Part shown: positions 10,070 to 18,688 of the stretch, piece by piece
Numbering within the stretch: the stretch's first letter is position 1
Layout of the letters: every line of letters starts with the position of its first letter
From: Burkholderiaceae bacterium
GTDB lineage: Bacteria; Pseudomonadota; Gammaproteobacteria; Burkholderiales; Burkholderiaceae_C
Assembly (NCBI GenBank): GCA_913776825.1
Contig: CAJYPV010000014.1
Coordinates: forward strand, 1 to 45,586
DNA: 45,586 nt
Reading direction: 5' to 3'
Notes under the pieces: model-generated
The model's input: only the letters and a program-made list of their open reading frames with translations
Told to the model about the DNA's origin: nothing
The model's database searches: none
Program-made: the position numbers and the translations under genes

Positions 10070-10369
10070 ATGAGCCGCAGCCTCCGCCGTCATTCGCCCT
10101 TCCGCCTGATCAGCGCTTCCGTGCTGGGCGTGGCGTTGCTGGTGTCGACGGCCCCGGCCGAGGCCAGCGAGGTGGTCAAGCTGGCGCGTCTGTTGATCAC
10201 CGGCAAGCGCCAGCCGAATCGCCCTCCTGTCGCTCCCGTCCCGGCGCCGGCCGATCGCAACGGCAATCCGGAAACGACTGGCGCGCAAACCCGCGCCAAT
10301 GACGGGGTGGAAGTCCATGCGTCCACCCAGCGTCGCGGGCCGGAGACGGCCTTGACGATGGTCGACTGA
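10070..10369 (+). CDS. small exported protein of unknown function
   Basis: A 99-residue protein with a clear Sec signal: a basic start MSRSLRRHSPFR, a hydrophobic stretch ISASVLGVALLVSTA and a cleavage site near APAEA, about residue 32. The mature part is short, proline-rich and polar, without cysteines or known motifs. The ATG at 10070 follows GAGGGA at a reasonable distance. It stands alone between a divergent acetyltransferase gene and the CheW fusion gene. I do not recognise a family; it may be periplasmic. Confidence 0.65.
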   Translation: MSRSLRRHSPFRLISASVLGVALLVSTAPAEASEVVKLARLLITGKRQPNRPPVAPVPAPADRNGNPETTGAQTRANDGVEVHASTQRRGPETALTMVD

Positions 10370-10677
10370 TCCCCACCGCGCGCTTCGGCGCGTGCCGGTC
10401 CGGGACGGATCGATCGATCGATCGATTGGGGCCCTCGACCTGGTCATCAGCAACGGGCCGCCGACTGGCCACTGCCCCCTGTTTGGCTGCACCGTCTTGG
10501 GGGATGACGGCCCCAGGCTGAATCCCCTCTGCACCGCGCTTGTGCGCCTGAATTCGGTGCTGTGCGGTATTTCGCCATCGCGCTCAAAACCGCGGAGTCC
10601 CCCTCCTGACATCCCTCTTCGGCAGCCCCACACTGCGCCGCTTCAGCCCCACAAGGGCGATGTCTAGAGGATCGGGA
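10370..10677. other. intergenic region with a GATC repeat
   Basis: No supported gene lies here. At 10408-10426 there are four head-to-tail GATC units followed by GAT, a self-complementary tract that also makes clustered Dam-type sites. The promoter of the following gene should lie in the right part, but no clear boxes were seen. Confidence 0.55.
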
Positions 10678-13329
10678 ATGACGAAGGTCTGGAGAAAAGG
10701 GCTGCCCTTCAGCACGGAAGTGGCCCCCTTGCTGTCGGCCATGCCGCTGCTGGAGGAATACCGCGAGCCGCTGATGCGGCTGCAAGGCGCCTGGGACAGC
10801 CTGGCGCTGCTGGGCCAGATGAGTGGCGCCGCCACCGACATGGCCGACACCCGCAGCGCCTTCGAGGCGCTCACCGGCCGCCTGCTCGACAGCCTGGCCC
10901 GTCGCCAGTTGCACAACGCGCTGCAGCAGTTGCGCGGCCGCTCGCAGGTGGCCATCGACATCCTGATTCGCAACCTGTTCGAGCGCACCGCCGATGTGGG
11001 ATTCCTCGCCGCCGATGTCCCGCTGTGCGCGCTGCTGCAGGCGGATGCCGATGGCGACATCGATCCGGTCGACGTCGCCGCGCTGCAGCGCCGCTTCGCC
11101 GATTACGTCGCCAAGTATTCCGTGTACGACCAGGTGGCGTTGCTGGCCCGGGACGGACGCCGGCTCGCCGCGCTGGATCCGACGCGGTGCGCCGAGTCCG
11201 TGCCGGATGCCCGGCTGATGCAGGCGCTTCAGCCCAATCAAGCCTTCGTCGAGGTGCATGGCCCGAGCGCGCTGCTGGGCGGCGCGACGGGTTTGATCTA
11301 CGCCGCAGCGGTGAAGGGCGCGGGCGGCGCTGAGGGCGTGCTGTGCCTGTCCTTCAAGCTGGAAGACGAGATGCTGGGCTTGTTCCGGGCGCTGTGCGCG
11401 GGCGTGCCGCGCTCGGTGCTGGTGCTCAAGGATGCGGACGGCCGTGTGCTGCTGACCTCCGACCCCTGGCAGATTCCACTGGGCGCGCCGCTGTCCGATG
11501 CAGGAGAAGCGCAGGGCTGGCGGATCGATTTCGCGGGGCGGGACTACCTCTCCACCAGTGCGCTGGCTTCCGGCTATGAGGGCTACTTCGGCCCCGGCTG
11601 GTCGGCGCAGATGCTGCAGCCCTTGAACCATGCGTTCGCCGAAGTCGCGCCCGCGCGCGTGCCGGCCAGCGCGCAGCGCATCGACACCCGCGGGCTGTTC
11701 GATGACGAGCTCCGCAGCATCCCGGTGGAAGCGCGCCGGATCCAGCGTGAGCTCTCCCGCTCGCTGTGGAACGGCAAGCTGAAGAGTCGTGCGCACGCGG
11801 GCGGAACGGCCGTCGGCGTGACAGTCGCCAGCGAGCGACGCCCCGACCCGCAGGCGACCCCATCGACCATGCAGGCGAGCGCCGCCAACACTGCCAACAC
11901 CGCCAACACCGACTTTGCCGTCACGCTCCTCAACGAGGTCGAGCGCACCGGCGATCAACTGCGTCAGGTGTTCGAGCGCGCCATCGCGCAGCTGGAGGAC
12001 GGCGCTCTGGGCGCGATCTTCGACAGCGTCGGCTTCCAGGCGGAGCTGGCCATCTCGATCGTCAATCGGAATCTCTATGAACGGGCCAACGACTGCCGCT
12101 GGTGGGCGCTGGATGCGCGCCTGCAGCGCGCGCTCGCCGATGCGGACGCCGAGGCGGCCGCGCAGGTGCTGAGCAGCATCCATGCGCTCTACACCGTCTA
12201 TGCGCTGCTGCTGGTGTTCGATGCGGACGGCCGCGTCGTCGCCGTGTCGGATCCCGCGCAAGCGCATCAGGTGGGGCGTCGGCTGACCGGAGACTGGGTG
12301 CGATCGTCGCTGGCGCTGCGGGACAGCAGCCAGTATGTGGTCTCCTCGCATGAGCCGTGTGGGCTGTATGGCGACGACGGCGCTTCGCCCTGTCTGGTCT
12401 ATGCGGCCGGCGTGCCGCATCCGGACGGCGCGCGGCTGGCGGGCGGCATCGCGATCGTCTTCGATGGCCAACCGCAATTCCGCGCGATGCTGCGCGCGGC
12501 GCTGCCGACGCAGGCCGGCTCGGCGGCGTTGCTGGTGACCCGCGACGGCACGGTCGTGGCGAGCAGCGATGAGCGCTGGTCTCCCGGCGATCGTTCGCCG
12601 GCACCGGCATCAGAACTCGCCGGGCTCGCGGCGGATCGCTACATCACCGGCGAGCTGATGCTGTCGGGTCAGGTCCAGGCCTTCGGTCTCGCCATGTCGG
12701 GCGGCTACCGTGAATACCGCCGGCATCAGCCCGCCGATCCGACCGATCTGGCTGCGCTGGTGCTGTTGCCTTTGGGGCCGCGCCTGGAAGAGTCCGCAGC
12801 GGCGTCCACCGACATCGCCTTCGCACCGCTGCCGCCCGTCGGCGCGGAGCGGCTGGATGTGGCGAGCTTCCTCGTCGATCATCAATGGCTGGGCCTGCCG
12901 GCCGCGCAGGTGCTGGCCGCGCTCGAGCGCCAGCGCATCACCGCCTGGCCGCAGGCGCCATCGGCGGTCAGCGGCATGATCGGCTTCGAAGGCCGCATGC
13001 TGCCGGTGCTGGACCTGGGTCAACTGCTGTTCCGCCGACCGTGTGGCGAGGAGGCCGCCCTACTGGTGTGCCGCACGGCGAGTGGTCAGCGCCTGGTGCT
13101 GGCGGTGCAGCAACTGGGGCAGGTGTTCGCGACCGGCGCGGCGCAATTGCAGCCCAGCCCGACGCGGCCCGGCTGGGCCGCGCAGGCGCAGGTGCGATTG
13201 CTCAAGGGCGAGGGCCCGCAGATGCTGACGCTGCTGGACACGGACGATCTCTGGCACCTCGTCAGCGGCGTGGCGCCGCCGGTCGTCAGCGTGGGGACGG
13301 CGGAGGTCCAACTGATCAGCGCCAATTGA
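10678..13329 (+). CDS. soluble tandem Cache-like sensor fused to a CheW domain
   Basis: A protein of 883 residues with two related sensor-like halves and a C-terminal CheW-like domain (about 716-883), the coupling module that links receptors to CheA. The halves share the signature RNLFERTADVGFLAAD (near residue 97) and RNLYERANDCRWWALD (near residue 463), each followed by a beta-rich fold with VFDADGR-type strands, as in Cache domains. No signal peptide or membrane span is visible, so both sensors appear cytoplasmic. The linker at about residues 400-415 holds a 9-bp repeat encoding ANT units. ATG 10678 is preceded by AGAGG at 7 nt; ATG 10660 is an alternative. It probably feeds cytoplasmic signals into a chemotaxis array. 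Confidence 0.8.
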   Translation: MTKVWRKGLPFSTEVAPLLSAMPLLEEYREPLMRLQGAWDSLALLGQMSGAATDMADTRSAFEALTGRLLDSLARRQLHNALQQLRGRSQVAIDILIRNLFERTADVGFLAADVPLCALLQADADGDIDPVDVAALQRRFADYVAKYSVYDQVALLARDGRRLAALDPTRCAESVPDARLMQALQPNQAFVEVHGPSALLGGATGLIYAAAVKGAGGAEGVLCLSFKLEDEMLGLFRALCAGVPRSVLVLKDADGRVLLTSDPWQIPLGAPLSDAGEAQGWRIDFAGRDYLSTSALASGYEGYFGPGWSAQMLQPLNHAFAEVAPARVPASAQRIDTRGLFDDELRSIPVEARRIQRELSRSLWNGKLKSRAHAGGTAVGVTVASERRPDPQATPSTMQASAANTANTANTDFAVTLLNEVERTGDQLRQVFERAIAQLEDGALGAIFDSVGFQAELAISIVNRNLYERANDCRWWALDARLQRALADADAEAAAQVLSSIHALYTVYALLLVFDADGRVVAVSDPAQAHQVGRRLTGDWVRSSLALRDSSQYVVSSHEPCGLYGDDGASPCLVYAAGVPHPDGARLAGGIAIVFDGQPQFRAMLRAALPTQAGSAALLVTRDGTVVASSDERWSPGDRSPAPASELAGLAADRYITGELMLSGQVQAFGLAMSGGYREYRRHQPADPTDLAALVLLPLGPRLEESAAASTDIAFAPLPPVGAERLDVASFLVDHQWLGLPAAQVLAALERQRITAWPQAPSAVSGMIGFEGRMLPVLDLGQLLFRRPCGEEAALLVCRTASGQRLVLAVQQLGQVFATGAAQLQPSPTRPGWAAQAQVRLLKGEGPQMLTLLDTDDLWHLVSGVAPPVVSVGTAEVQLISAN

Positions 13330-13368
13330 TGAGCGCCACCTGATGAGCGCCACCTGATGAGCGCCACC
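13313..13368. repeat. 14-bp tandem repeat at the stop codon of the CheW fusion gene
   Basis: Three exact copies of TGATGAGCGCCACC (13327, 13341, 13355) follow a diverged first copy TGATCAGCGCCAAT (13313). The stop codon is the first TGA of the second unit. The period of 14 shifts frame, yet every copy carries stop codons, so expansion leaves the protein end unchanged. Confidence 0.9.
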
Positions 13369-13403
13369 TGATCGATGGCAAGGCCTCCGGGCCACCGATC
13401 GGC

Positions 13404-13424
13404 TCCAACGTCAACGACGTTGGA
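13404..13424. terminator. stem-loop between convergent genes
   Basis: TCCAACGTC, loop AAC, GACGTTGGA form a perfect 9-bp hairpin between the CheW fusion gene and the convergent acetyltransferase. There is no T-tract on either side, so it may slow or protect 3' ends rather than terminate on its own. Confidence 0.45.
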
Positions 13425-13510
13425 TGGCGCTTCGCTCGACGCCATCGGATCCAAACGAATCGCCGCACGAGTCGACGGACGGTCCGCCCGTCGACCCAGC
13501 GCGGCCCCGC

Positions 13511-14182
13511 TCAATCCCAGCGCGGCGGATTCGGATGCAACCGAGCCATGGTCAGGCAGTCGACATAACGACCGTGACGCAGGGCATAAGCGCGCAGGCG
13601 TCCTTCGACCTCGAAGCCCATCCGCTCATACAGCGCGATCGCGCGGTGGTTGTCCACATAGACCGTCAGCTCGAGCCGCAGCGTTCCCAGCCAGTCATCG
13701 GCTTGTCGGATCAACCCCTGCAGCAGAGCCGTCCCCACGCCCTTGCCCTGCGCCTGCGGATGCACCGCCATCCCCAAGGTCATCACATGACGACGGCGCG
13801 CTTGCCCGCCCACCCCGTGCAGACCGGCCGATCCCAGCAGTCGGTCACCATCGAAAGCCAGCAGTTGCAGTTCCCCCGACTGCAGATCCGGCGTCTTGCC
13901 CAGGCGCTCGCGCCAGAAGGCCTCCGAGCTGTACGGCAACTGCAGCAGCCAGGGTTGCACCTCCGGCAGGCTGAGCAGGTCCGCGAGTGCCGATGCGTCC
14001 TGCAAGCCCGCGCGCCGCAGCGTCAGGCCGGGGCTCCGGGTGGGCTCACGGGCGTCGTCCGGCGCGCGGCGAGGGTCGCGCGAGAACGGCGCGGTGATCG
14101 CTGCGGTCGATGATGTCGAGGGCGTCGAGGGCGTCGAGGGCGTCGAGGGCGTCGAGGACGTGGTGGGCGTTGGGATGGGCAT
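13511..14182 (-). CDS. GNAT N-acetyltransferase with a repeat-encoded Ser/Thr/Pro N-terminal tail
   Basis: A protein of 223 residues. After a low-complexity N-terminus made of STP units (about residues 8-25) comes a complete GNAT domain. It has TLGMAVHPQAQGKGVGTALLQGLI as acetyl-CoA loop and LELTVYVDNHRAIALYERMGFEVEGRLR as strand and helix, typical of RimI/PhnO-like enzymes. The substrate is unknown. ATG 14182 is preceded by AAGGAG at 6 nt, which fixes the start. The tail is encoded by five 9-bp repeats. Upstream lies a perfect T-tailed hairpin and a short ORF, suggesting attenuation. Confidence 0.88.
   Translation of the reverse strand: MPIPTPTTSSTPSTPSTPSTPSTSSTAAITAPFSRDPRRAPDDAREPTRSPGLTLRRAGLQDASALADLLSLPEVQPWLLQLPYSSEAFWRERLGKTPDLQSGELQLLAFDGDRLLGSAGLHGVGGQARRRHVMTLGMAVHPQAQGKGVGTALLQGLIRQADDWLGTLRLELTVYVDNHRAIALYERMGFEVEGRLRAYALRHGRYVDCLTMARLHPNPPRWD
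14115..14159. repeat. 9-bp in-frame tandem repeat (five units)
   Basis: Units GTCGAGGGC at 14115, 14124, 14133 and 14142, with a variant GTCGAGGAC at 14151. On the minus strand they encode the STP repeats at the N-terminus of the acetyltransferase; copy-number change keeps the frame and alters only tail length. Confidence 0.9.
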
Positions 14183-14239
14183 CGAAGGCTCCTTGGGATG
14201 CGGACCGGTTGGGGGACAGGTGAGGGATGGGACCGTTCT

Positions 14240-14275
14240 GAAAGCAACAAGGCCCGCGGGTTGCGCGGGCCTTGT
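14240..14275 (-). terminator. attenuator-like terminator upstream of the acetyltransferase
   Basis: A perfect 12-bp stem (ACAAGGCCCGCG, 14247-14258, with 14264-14275) with a 5-nt loop is followed on the minus strand by TGCTTTC. It lies 65 bp before the acetyltransferase start and after the short ORF at 14341-14445, so it is placed to stop transcription before the gene. On the plus strand the tail is purine-rich, so it acts only on the minus strand. Confidence 0.7.
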
Positions 14276-14340
14276 GAGGGGGAGAGGGTGGGGACCTGGA
14301 TCGATGGGGGCAGGGACTGCCGGGATCCGGTCCGGGGCGT

Positions 14341-14445
14341 CTACCGCGTTCGACGCCTGCCAGCCGTGAAGACGCCCAGACGCTGATGCATCAGGGGCAT
14401 CGGCATCATGGCGACTAGGACGTGCAGACAGGTGGTGCGGGACAT
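14341..14445 (-). CDS. possible leader peptide ORF (34 aa), apparently leaderless
   Basis: An ATG at 14445 opens a 34-codon frame ending in TAG at 14341. The peptide begins MSRTTCLHVLVAMMPMPL and ends with an arginine-rich tail. The -10 box of the promoter ends 7 nt before the ATG, so the transcript would begin at or next to the start codon. It is followed by a terminator-like hairpin and then the acetyltransferase gene. Four methionines lie within seven residues (13-19), but no run of one amino acid points to a classical amino-acid attenuator. Whether it is translated is unproven. Confidence 0.4.
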   Translation of the reverse strand: MSRTTCLHVLVAMMPMPLMHQRLGVFTAGRRRTR

Positions 14446-14452
14446 GCGGTCC

Positions 14453-14482
14453 AGTATGTTGGTGAGGCCGCGTCAGGGTCAA
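14453..14482 (-). promoter_or_regulatory. sigma-70 promoter for the leader ORF and acetyltransferase
   Basis: TTGACC (14482-14477) and CATACT (14458-14453) are separated by 18 bp. The expected start point is about 14446, directly at the leader ORF ATG. Confidence 0.6.
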
Positions 14483-14492
14483 GGCGGCCGGT

Positions 14493-14520
14493 TTGCGACC
14501 AGTGGCAACCGCGCGACAAT
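14493..14520 (+). promoter_or_regulatory. putative sigma-70 promoter for the SET-domain gene
   Basis: TTGCGA (14493-14498), a 16-bp spacer and GACAAT (14515-14520). It is divergent from, and only about 10 bp away from, the acetyltransferase promoter, so the two may compete or share regulation. Confidence 0.45.
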
Positions 14521-14563
14521 GCGGCCTGATCGATTTGCTGCGGTGCTCCCCGCCGTCCTCACC

Positions 14564-15070
14564 ATGCCCCGCCTCAGTTCCGTGTCGTCCCCGCCATCGC
14601 CCGTGGTGAAGGCCGAGGCCCGATCACCGGTCGAGCGTGCACCAGGGGAAAAGGGCCAGCCCTTGCCGGCCGAGCGCTTCTCGCTCACCGTGGGCCCCAG
14701 CACGATCGATGGACAAGGCGTCTTCGCCGCCGAGCCGATCCCCGCCCGCCGCAAGATCGGCGAAATGCGCGGCGAAGTGGTGCCGGTGCGGGAAGCGCGT
14801 CGGCGCATCGAGGGACGTCGGCGGATCCACGTGGTGGAGATCACCCACAAGACGGCGATCGATGCCACGCGCTCGGACTGCGCGCTGCGCTATGTCAATC
14901 ACAGCTGCTCGCCCAATGCGGTGTTGCGCATCCGCCAAGGTCGTGCCGAGTTCTACGCGATGCGCGACATTGAACCCGGCGAAGAGATCAGCGCGGACTA
15001 CGGCGAGAGCCACCACGAAGGCCGGCTGCGTTGCCGTTGCGGCGCGCCGAATTGCAAGGGACGGCTCTGA
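14564..15070 (+). CDS. SET-domain protein (putative protein-lysine methyltransferase)
   Basis: A protein of 168 residues. The SET fold is seen from GQGVFAAEPIPARRKIGEM through YVNHSCSPNA, the S-adenosylmethionine/pseudoknot motif, to EPGEEISADYGE with the catalytic tyrosine. A post-SET motif CRCGAPNCKG can bind zinc. Bacterial SET proteins of this size methylate lysines of unknown targets. The N-terminal ~35 residues are low complexity. No ribosome site precedes ATG 14564; GTG 14543 in the same frame is an alternative. It is divergent from an acetyltransferase gene, so two protein-modifying enzymes share one control region. Confidence 0.87.
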   Translation: MPRLSSVSSPPSPVVKAEARSPVERAPGEKGQPLPAERFSLTVGPSTIDGQGVFAAEPIPARRKIGEMRGEVVPVREARRRIEGRRRIHVVEITHKTAIDATRSDCALRYVNHSCSPNAVLRIRQGRAEFYAMRDIEPGEEISADYGESHHEGRLRCRCGAPNCKGRL

Positions 15071-15091
15071 CGCGCGGTCGCGCGCGCCCAG

Positions 15092-15117
15092 CAAAAAGGC
15101 GCCCGTAGGCGCCTTCG
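15092..15117. terminator. bidirectional terminator between SET gene and UPF0149 gene
   Basis: AAGGCGCC, a short loop and GGCGCCTT form the stem. On the minus strand it is followed by TTTTTG, a strong terminator for the UPF0149 gene; on the plus strand it can serve the SET gene less efficiently. Confidence 0.8.
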
Positions 15118-15156
15118 TCACTGCTGCTGCGGCGCCAGCCGGCACCGCGCCTGCAA

Positions 15157-15906
15157 TCAGTGGGTCGTGTGACCTTCGCCGTCATCGCCGTGCGAATGGG
15201 CTTCCTTCAGCGCGGCCTGCTGCATCCAGAACAGGCGCATGTCCTGCGCGGTGAACAGCATGTCGTCGATCAGCGCGTTCTGGTCGATGCCTTCCGGCTC
15301 TTCATAGGCCTGCTCGATGTACTCGGCACGCTCGCTCGATCCCTCGGCCAGCGTCACCGCCTGGAAGGCTTCGAGCATCAGCTTCAGGTCTTCGTTGGCA
15401 TCGCCGTCGGGCAGCTCCCAGGTGTCCAGGTCTTCGATGGCCTGCAGGAAGCCTTGGGCCCACATCGCGCCGGCGGCGGGCAGACGCTCGATCAGCTCCG
15501 CGCTCAGAGCGCCTTCAGCGATCAGGCGTTCCTTGGTCTCGTCATCGAATTCGGAGATCAGCGGCGTCAGATGCATCTGTTCCGGCGCTTCCAGCAGCGG
15601 CTGGGGATCCAGGCTGTCGCTGATTTCATTCCAGCGCAGGTGCAGCGCATCCATGAAGGCATCGGTCAGATCCTGTTCCTCGAAGGCCGAGGGCCAGTTG
15701 TCGCCGAACAGCGCATCCATGGCCTGCAGCGGCGCCGTCGGTTGCGGGCCGACCAGCAGCGCGGTCATGTAGCCGTCCAGCGTGTCCAGGGTGACGGCGG
15801 GCGCGTCCTGATTGGCGGCGCCGGCGAGCACCGTCAGGTATTCGGCCAGGCGTTGCGCGTTCTCGATGTCGAGGGGAGGGGTGTCCATGTCGTCGGTGTG
15901 TGCCAT
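15157..15906 (-). CDS. UPF0149 family protein (YgfB/YecA-like)
   Basis: A protein of 249 residues. The motif TLDTLDGYMTALLVGP near residues 40-55 and the later helical pattern with WAQGFLQAIE mark the UPF0149 family, all-helical cytoplasmic proteins of unclear role. The C-terminus EAHSHGDDGEGHTTH is histidine-rich and may bind metal, though the usual SEC-C cysteine motif of YecA is absent. Overall it is very acidic. ATG 15906 is preceded by GGAG at 6 nt. It lies downstream of alaS in the same direction, but a terminator separates the two, so expression depends on read-through or its own promoter. Confidence 0.82.
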   Translation of the reverse strand: MAHTDDMDTPPLDIENAQRLAEYLTVLAGAANQDAPAVTLDTLDGYMTALLVGPQPTAPLQAMDALFGDNWPSAFEEQDLTDAFMDALHLRWNEISDSLDPQPLLEAPEQMHLTPLISEFDDETKERLIAEGALSAELIERLPAAGAMWAQGFLQAIEDLDTWELPDGDANEDLKLMLEAFQAVTLAEGSSERAEYIEQAYEEPEGIDQNALIDDMLFTAQDMRLFWMQQAALKEAHSHGDDGEGHTTH

Positions 15907-15937
15907 CTGGGGCTCCGTCAGGTACGGGATTCAAACA

Positions 15938-15964
15938 AAACAAAGGGCCCCAGCCGGGGCCCTT
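15938..15964 (-). terminator. alaS terminator
   Basis: AAGGGCCCC (15943-15951) pairs with GGGGCCCTT (15956-15964). On the minus strand it is followed by TGTTTTGTTTG. It lies about 90 bp past the alaS stop and 37 bp before the UPF0149 start, where it could also act as a partial attenuator. Confidence 0.85.
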
Positions 15965-16051
15965 CGCAGAAGTGGTCGGAAGTGAGGGGCGTGCCGTTCA
16001 GGGAAGCCATGCACGGCACGCGGCAATCGGGGCGCCCAGCGGGCGAGCGGG

Positions 16052-18688
16052 TCACAGGCGCTCGCCGACCCAGCCCTGCACGCTGGCCAGCGCGGCGGGC
16101 AGTGCCTTGGCATCGGTGCCGCCGGCCATGGCCAGGTCCGGCTTGCCGCCGCCCTTGCCACCGACCTGCTGCGCCACGAAATTCACCAGCTCGCCGGCCT
16201 TGACCTTGCCGGTGCTGTCAGCGGTCACGCCCGCAGCCAGCTGGACCTTGTCGCCATCCACCGCAGCCAGCACGATGGCGGCGGTCTTCAGCTTGTCCTT
16301 GAGCTTGTCCATGGTTTCGCGCAGCGTCTTGGCATCGGCGCCGACCAGCGTCGCGGCCAGCACCTTCAGGCCCTTGACGTCGACCGCCTGCGACAGCAGC
16401 TCATCGCCTTGGGCCGAGGCCAGCTTGCTCTTGGCTGCGGCCAGCTCTTTCTCCAGCGCGCGGACCTGGTCCAGCACCGAATTAACTCGCAGCTCGACTT
16501 CGGTCGGCGCGGCCTTGAGCGTGCCGGCCACGGCGCCGAGCGTCGATTCCAGCGATTGCAGATAGTGCAGCGCGTTGTCGCCGGTGATGGCTTCGACGCG
16601 GCGGATGCCGGCGGCGACGCCGCTCTCGGAGACGATCTTGAACAGGCCGATGTCACCGGTGCGGCGCACATGGGTGCCGCCGCACAGTTCCTTGGAGCTG
16701 CCGATGCTCAGCACGCGCACCGTGTCGCCGTATTTCTCGCCGAACAGCATCATGGCGCCGCTCTTTTGCGCATCGTCCAGCGCCATCACTTCCGCTTGAG
16801 CATCGGCGTTGGCGAGGATCTCGGCATTCACGATCGCTTCGACCTGGCGGATTTCCTCGGCCGTCATCGGGGCGTTGTGGGCGAAGTCGAAACGGGTGCG
16901 GTCCGCCGTGACCAGCGAGCCCTTCTGCTGCACATGGGCGCCCAGCACTTCACGCAGGGCCTTGTGCATCAGGTGGGTCGCGCTGTGGTTGCGCACCGTG
17001 CGGGCGCGGGCCTCGGCATTGATCTGCGCCTTGAAGACATCGCCGACCTTGACGCTGCCTTCCAGCACCCGGCCGTGATGGCCGAACACATCCGCCTGGA
17101 TCTTGAGCGTGTCTTCCACCGCGACCCGGGTCGTGTTGTTGCGCAGCTCGCCGCTGTCGCCCGCCTGACCGCCGCTTTCCGCATAGAACGGGGTGTGGTC
17201 CAGCACGACGACCACATCGTCGCCGGCCTGGGCCTGCGGCACCGAGGCGCCGTCCACATAGACGGCGGTGACGGTGGCGGTCTCGGTGATGAGGTGCTCG
17301 TAGCCGTGGAAGGTGGTCGCGGCGCCGGTGTATTCCAGGCCCTGCTGCATCTTGAACTTGCCGGCGGCGCGGGCTTGTTCGCGCTGACGAGTCATGGCGG
17401 CGTCGAAGCCGGCCTGGTCCACCGTCACGCCGCGTTCACGGCAGACGTCCGCGGTCAGGTCGACCGGGAAGCCGTAGGTGTCGTGCAGCTTGAAGGCGGT
17501 CTCGCCGTCGAGCTGGCGATCGGTGCCGTTCAGCGGCGCCAGCGCGGCTTCCAGGATTTCCATGCCGTTGGCGATGGTCTGGAAGAAGCGCTCTTCTTCC
17601 TGCTTCAGCACGTCGACCACACGGGCCTGCGACTGGCGCAGTTCCGGATAGGCCTCGCCCATCTGGTTGACCAGTTCCGCGACGATCTTGTGGAAGAACG
17701 GGGTGCGGGCGCCCAGCTTGTAGCCGTGGCGGATCGCGCGGCGGGCGATGCGGCGCAGCACATAGCCGCGGCCTTCATTGCCGGGGATCACGCCGTCGAC
17801 GATGGTGAAGGCGCAGGCGCGGATGTGGTCCGCGATCACCTTCAGCGAGGCGGAGTCCTTGTCGCAGTCGCCCGAGCTGGCGCCATCCACCGCCGCCTTG
17901 GCCGCGGCCAGCAGCGCGACGAAGGTGTCGATCTCATAGTTGGAATGCACGTGCTGCAGCACGGCGGCAATTCGCTCCAGGCCCATGCCGGTGTCGACCG
18001 AGGGCTTGGGCAGCGCATGCATCACACCGTCTTCGGTGCGGTTGAACTGCATGAAGACGTTGTTCCAGATCTCGATGTAGCGGTCGCCGTCTTCATCCGG
18101 GCTGCCGGGCGGGCCGCCGGGGATGTCCTCGCCGTGGTCGAAGAAGATTTCGGTGCAGGGGCCGCAGGGGCCGGTGTCGCCCATCATCCAGAAGTTGTCG
18201 GACATGTAGCGGCCGCCCTTGTTGTCGCCGATGCGCACGATGCGCTCGGCGGGCACGCCGACCTGCTTGTTCCAGATCTCGTAGGCCTCGTCGTCTTCGG
18301 AATAGACGGTGACCCACAGCTTGTCCTTGGGCAGCTTGAAATGCTCGGTCAGCAGTTCCCAGGCGAAGCTGATCGCGTCCTTCTTGAAGTAGTCGCCGAA
18401 GCTGAAGTTGCCCAGCATCTCGAAGAAGGTGTGATGGCGGGCGGTGTAGCCGACGTTGTCCAGGTCGTTGTGCTTGCCGCCGGCGCGGATGCACTTCTGC
18501 GCGGTGGTGGCGCGGGAATAGGCGCGCTTGTCCAGACCCAGGAACACATCCTTGAACTGGTTCATGCCGGCGTTGGTGAACAGCAGCGTCGGGTCATCCC
18601 CCGGCACGACCGGGCTGGAGGCAACGATCTGATGCCCCTTGGATTCGAAGAACTTCAGGAACGTGTGGCGGATCTCTGCGGCTTTCAT
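16052..18688 (-). CDS. alaS: alanyl-tRNA synthetase
   Basis: A protein of 878 residues, the usual AlaRS length. It charges tRNA-Ala with alanine and clears mischarged serine or glycine. The class II aminoacylation core is at the N-terminus ([14 protein letters not shown], then [24 protein letters not shown]). The editing domain has the zinc ligands in NHSATHLMH and in CGGTH. A C-terminal coiled coil and C-Ala domain ([15 protein letters not shown]) complete it. ATG 18688 is preceded by AAAGGA at 5 nt. The next gene downstream is the UPF0149 gene, behind a terminator. Confidence 0.98.
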   Translation of the reverse strand: MKAAEIRHTFLKFFESKGHQIVASSPVVPGDDPTLLFTNAGMNQFKDVFLGLDKRAYSRATTAQKCIRAGGKHNDLDNVGYTARHHTFFEMLGNFSFGDYFKKDAISFAWELLTEHFKLPKDKLWVTVYSEDDEAYEIWNKQVGVPAERIVRIGDNKGGRYMSDNFWMMGDTGPCGPCTEIFFDHGEDIPGGPPGSPDEDGDRYIEIWNNVFMQFNRTEDGVMHALPKPSVDTGMGLERIAAVLQHVHSNYEIDTFVALLAAAKAAVDGASSGDCDKDSASLKVIADHIRACAFTIVDGVIPGNEGRGYVLRRIARRAIRHGYKLGARTPFFHKIVAELVNQMGEAYPELRQSQARVVDVLKQEEERFFQTIANGMEILEAALAPLNGTDRQLDGETAFKLHDTYGFPVDLTADVCRERGVTVDQAGFDAAMTRQREQARAAGKFKMQQGLEYTGAATTFHGYEHLITETATVTAVYVDGASVPQAQAGDDVVVVLDHTPFYAESGGQAGDSGELRNNTTRVAVEDTLKIQADVFGHHGRVLEGSVKVGDVFKAQINAEARARTVRNHSATHLMHKALREVLGAHVQQKGSLVTADRTRFDFAHNAPMTAEEIRQVEAIVNAEILANADAQAEVMALDDAQKSGAMMLFGEKYGDTVRVLSIGSSKELCGGTHVRRTGDIGLFKIVSESGVAAGIRRVEAITGDNALHYLQSLESTLGAVAGTLKAAPTEVELRVNSVLDQVRALEKELAAAKSKLASAQGDELLSQAVDVKGLKVLAATLVGADAKTLRETMDKLKDKLKTAAIVLAAVDGDKVQLAAGVTADSTGKVKAGELVNFVAQQVGGKGGGKPDLAMAGGTDAKALPAALASVQGWVGERL

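Noticed and set aside
14341..14445. Classical Trp, Ile/Leu/Val or His leader peptide.
   Set aside because: The peptide has no tryptophan and no run of these codons, so the signal cannot be named.
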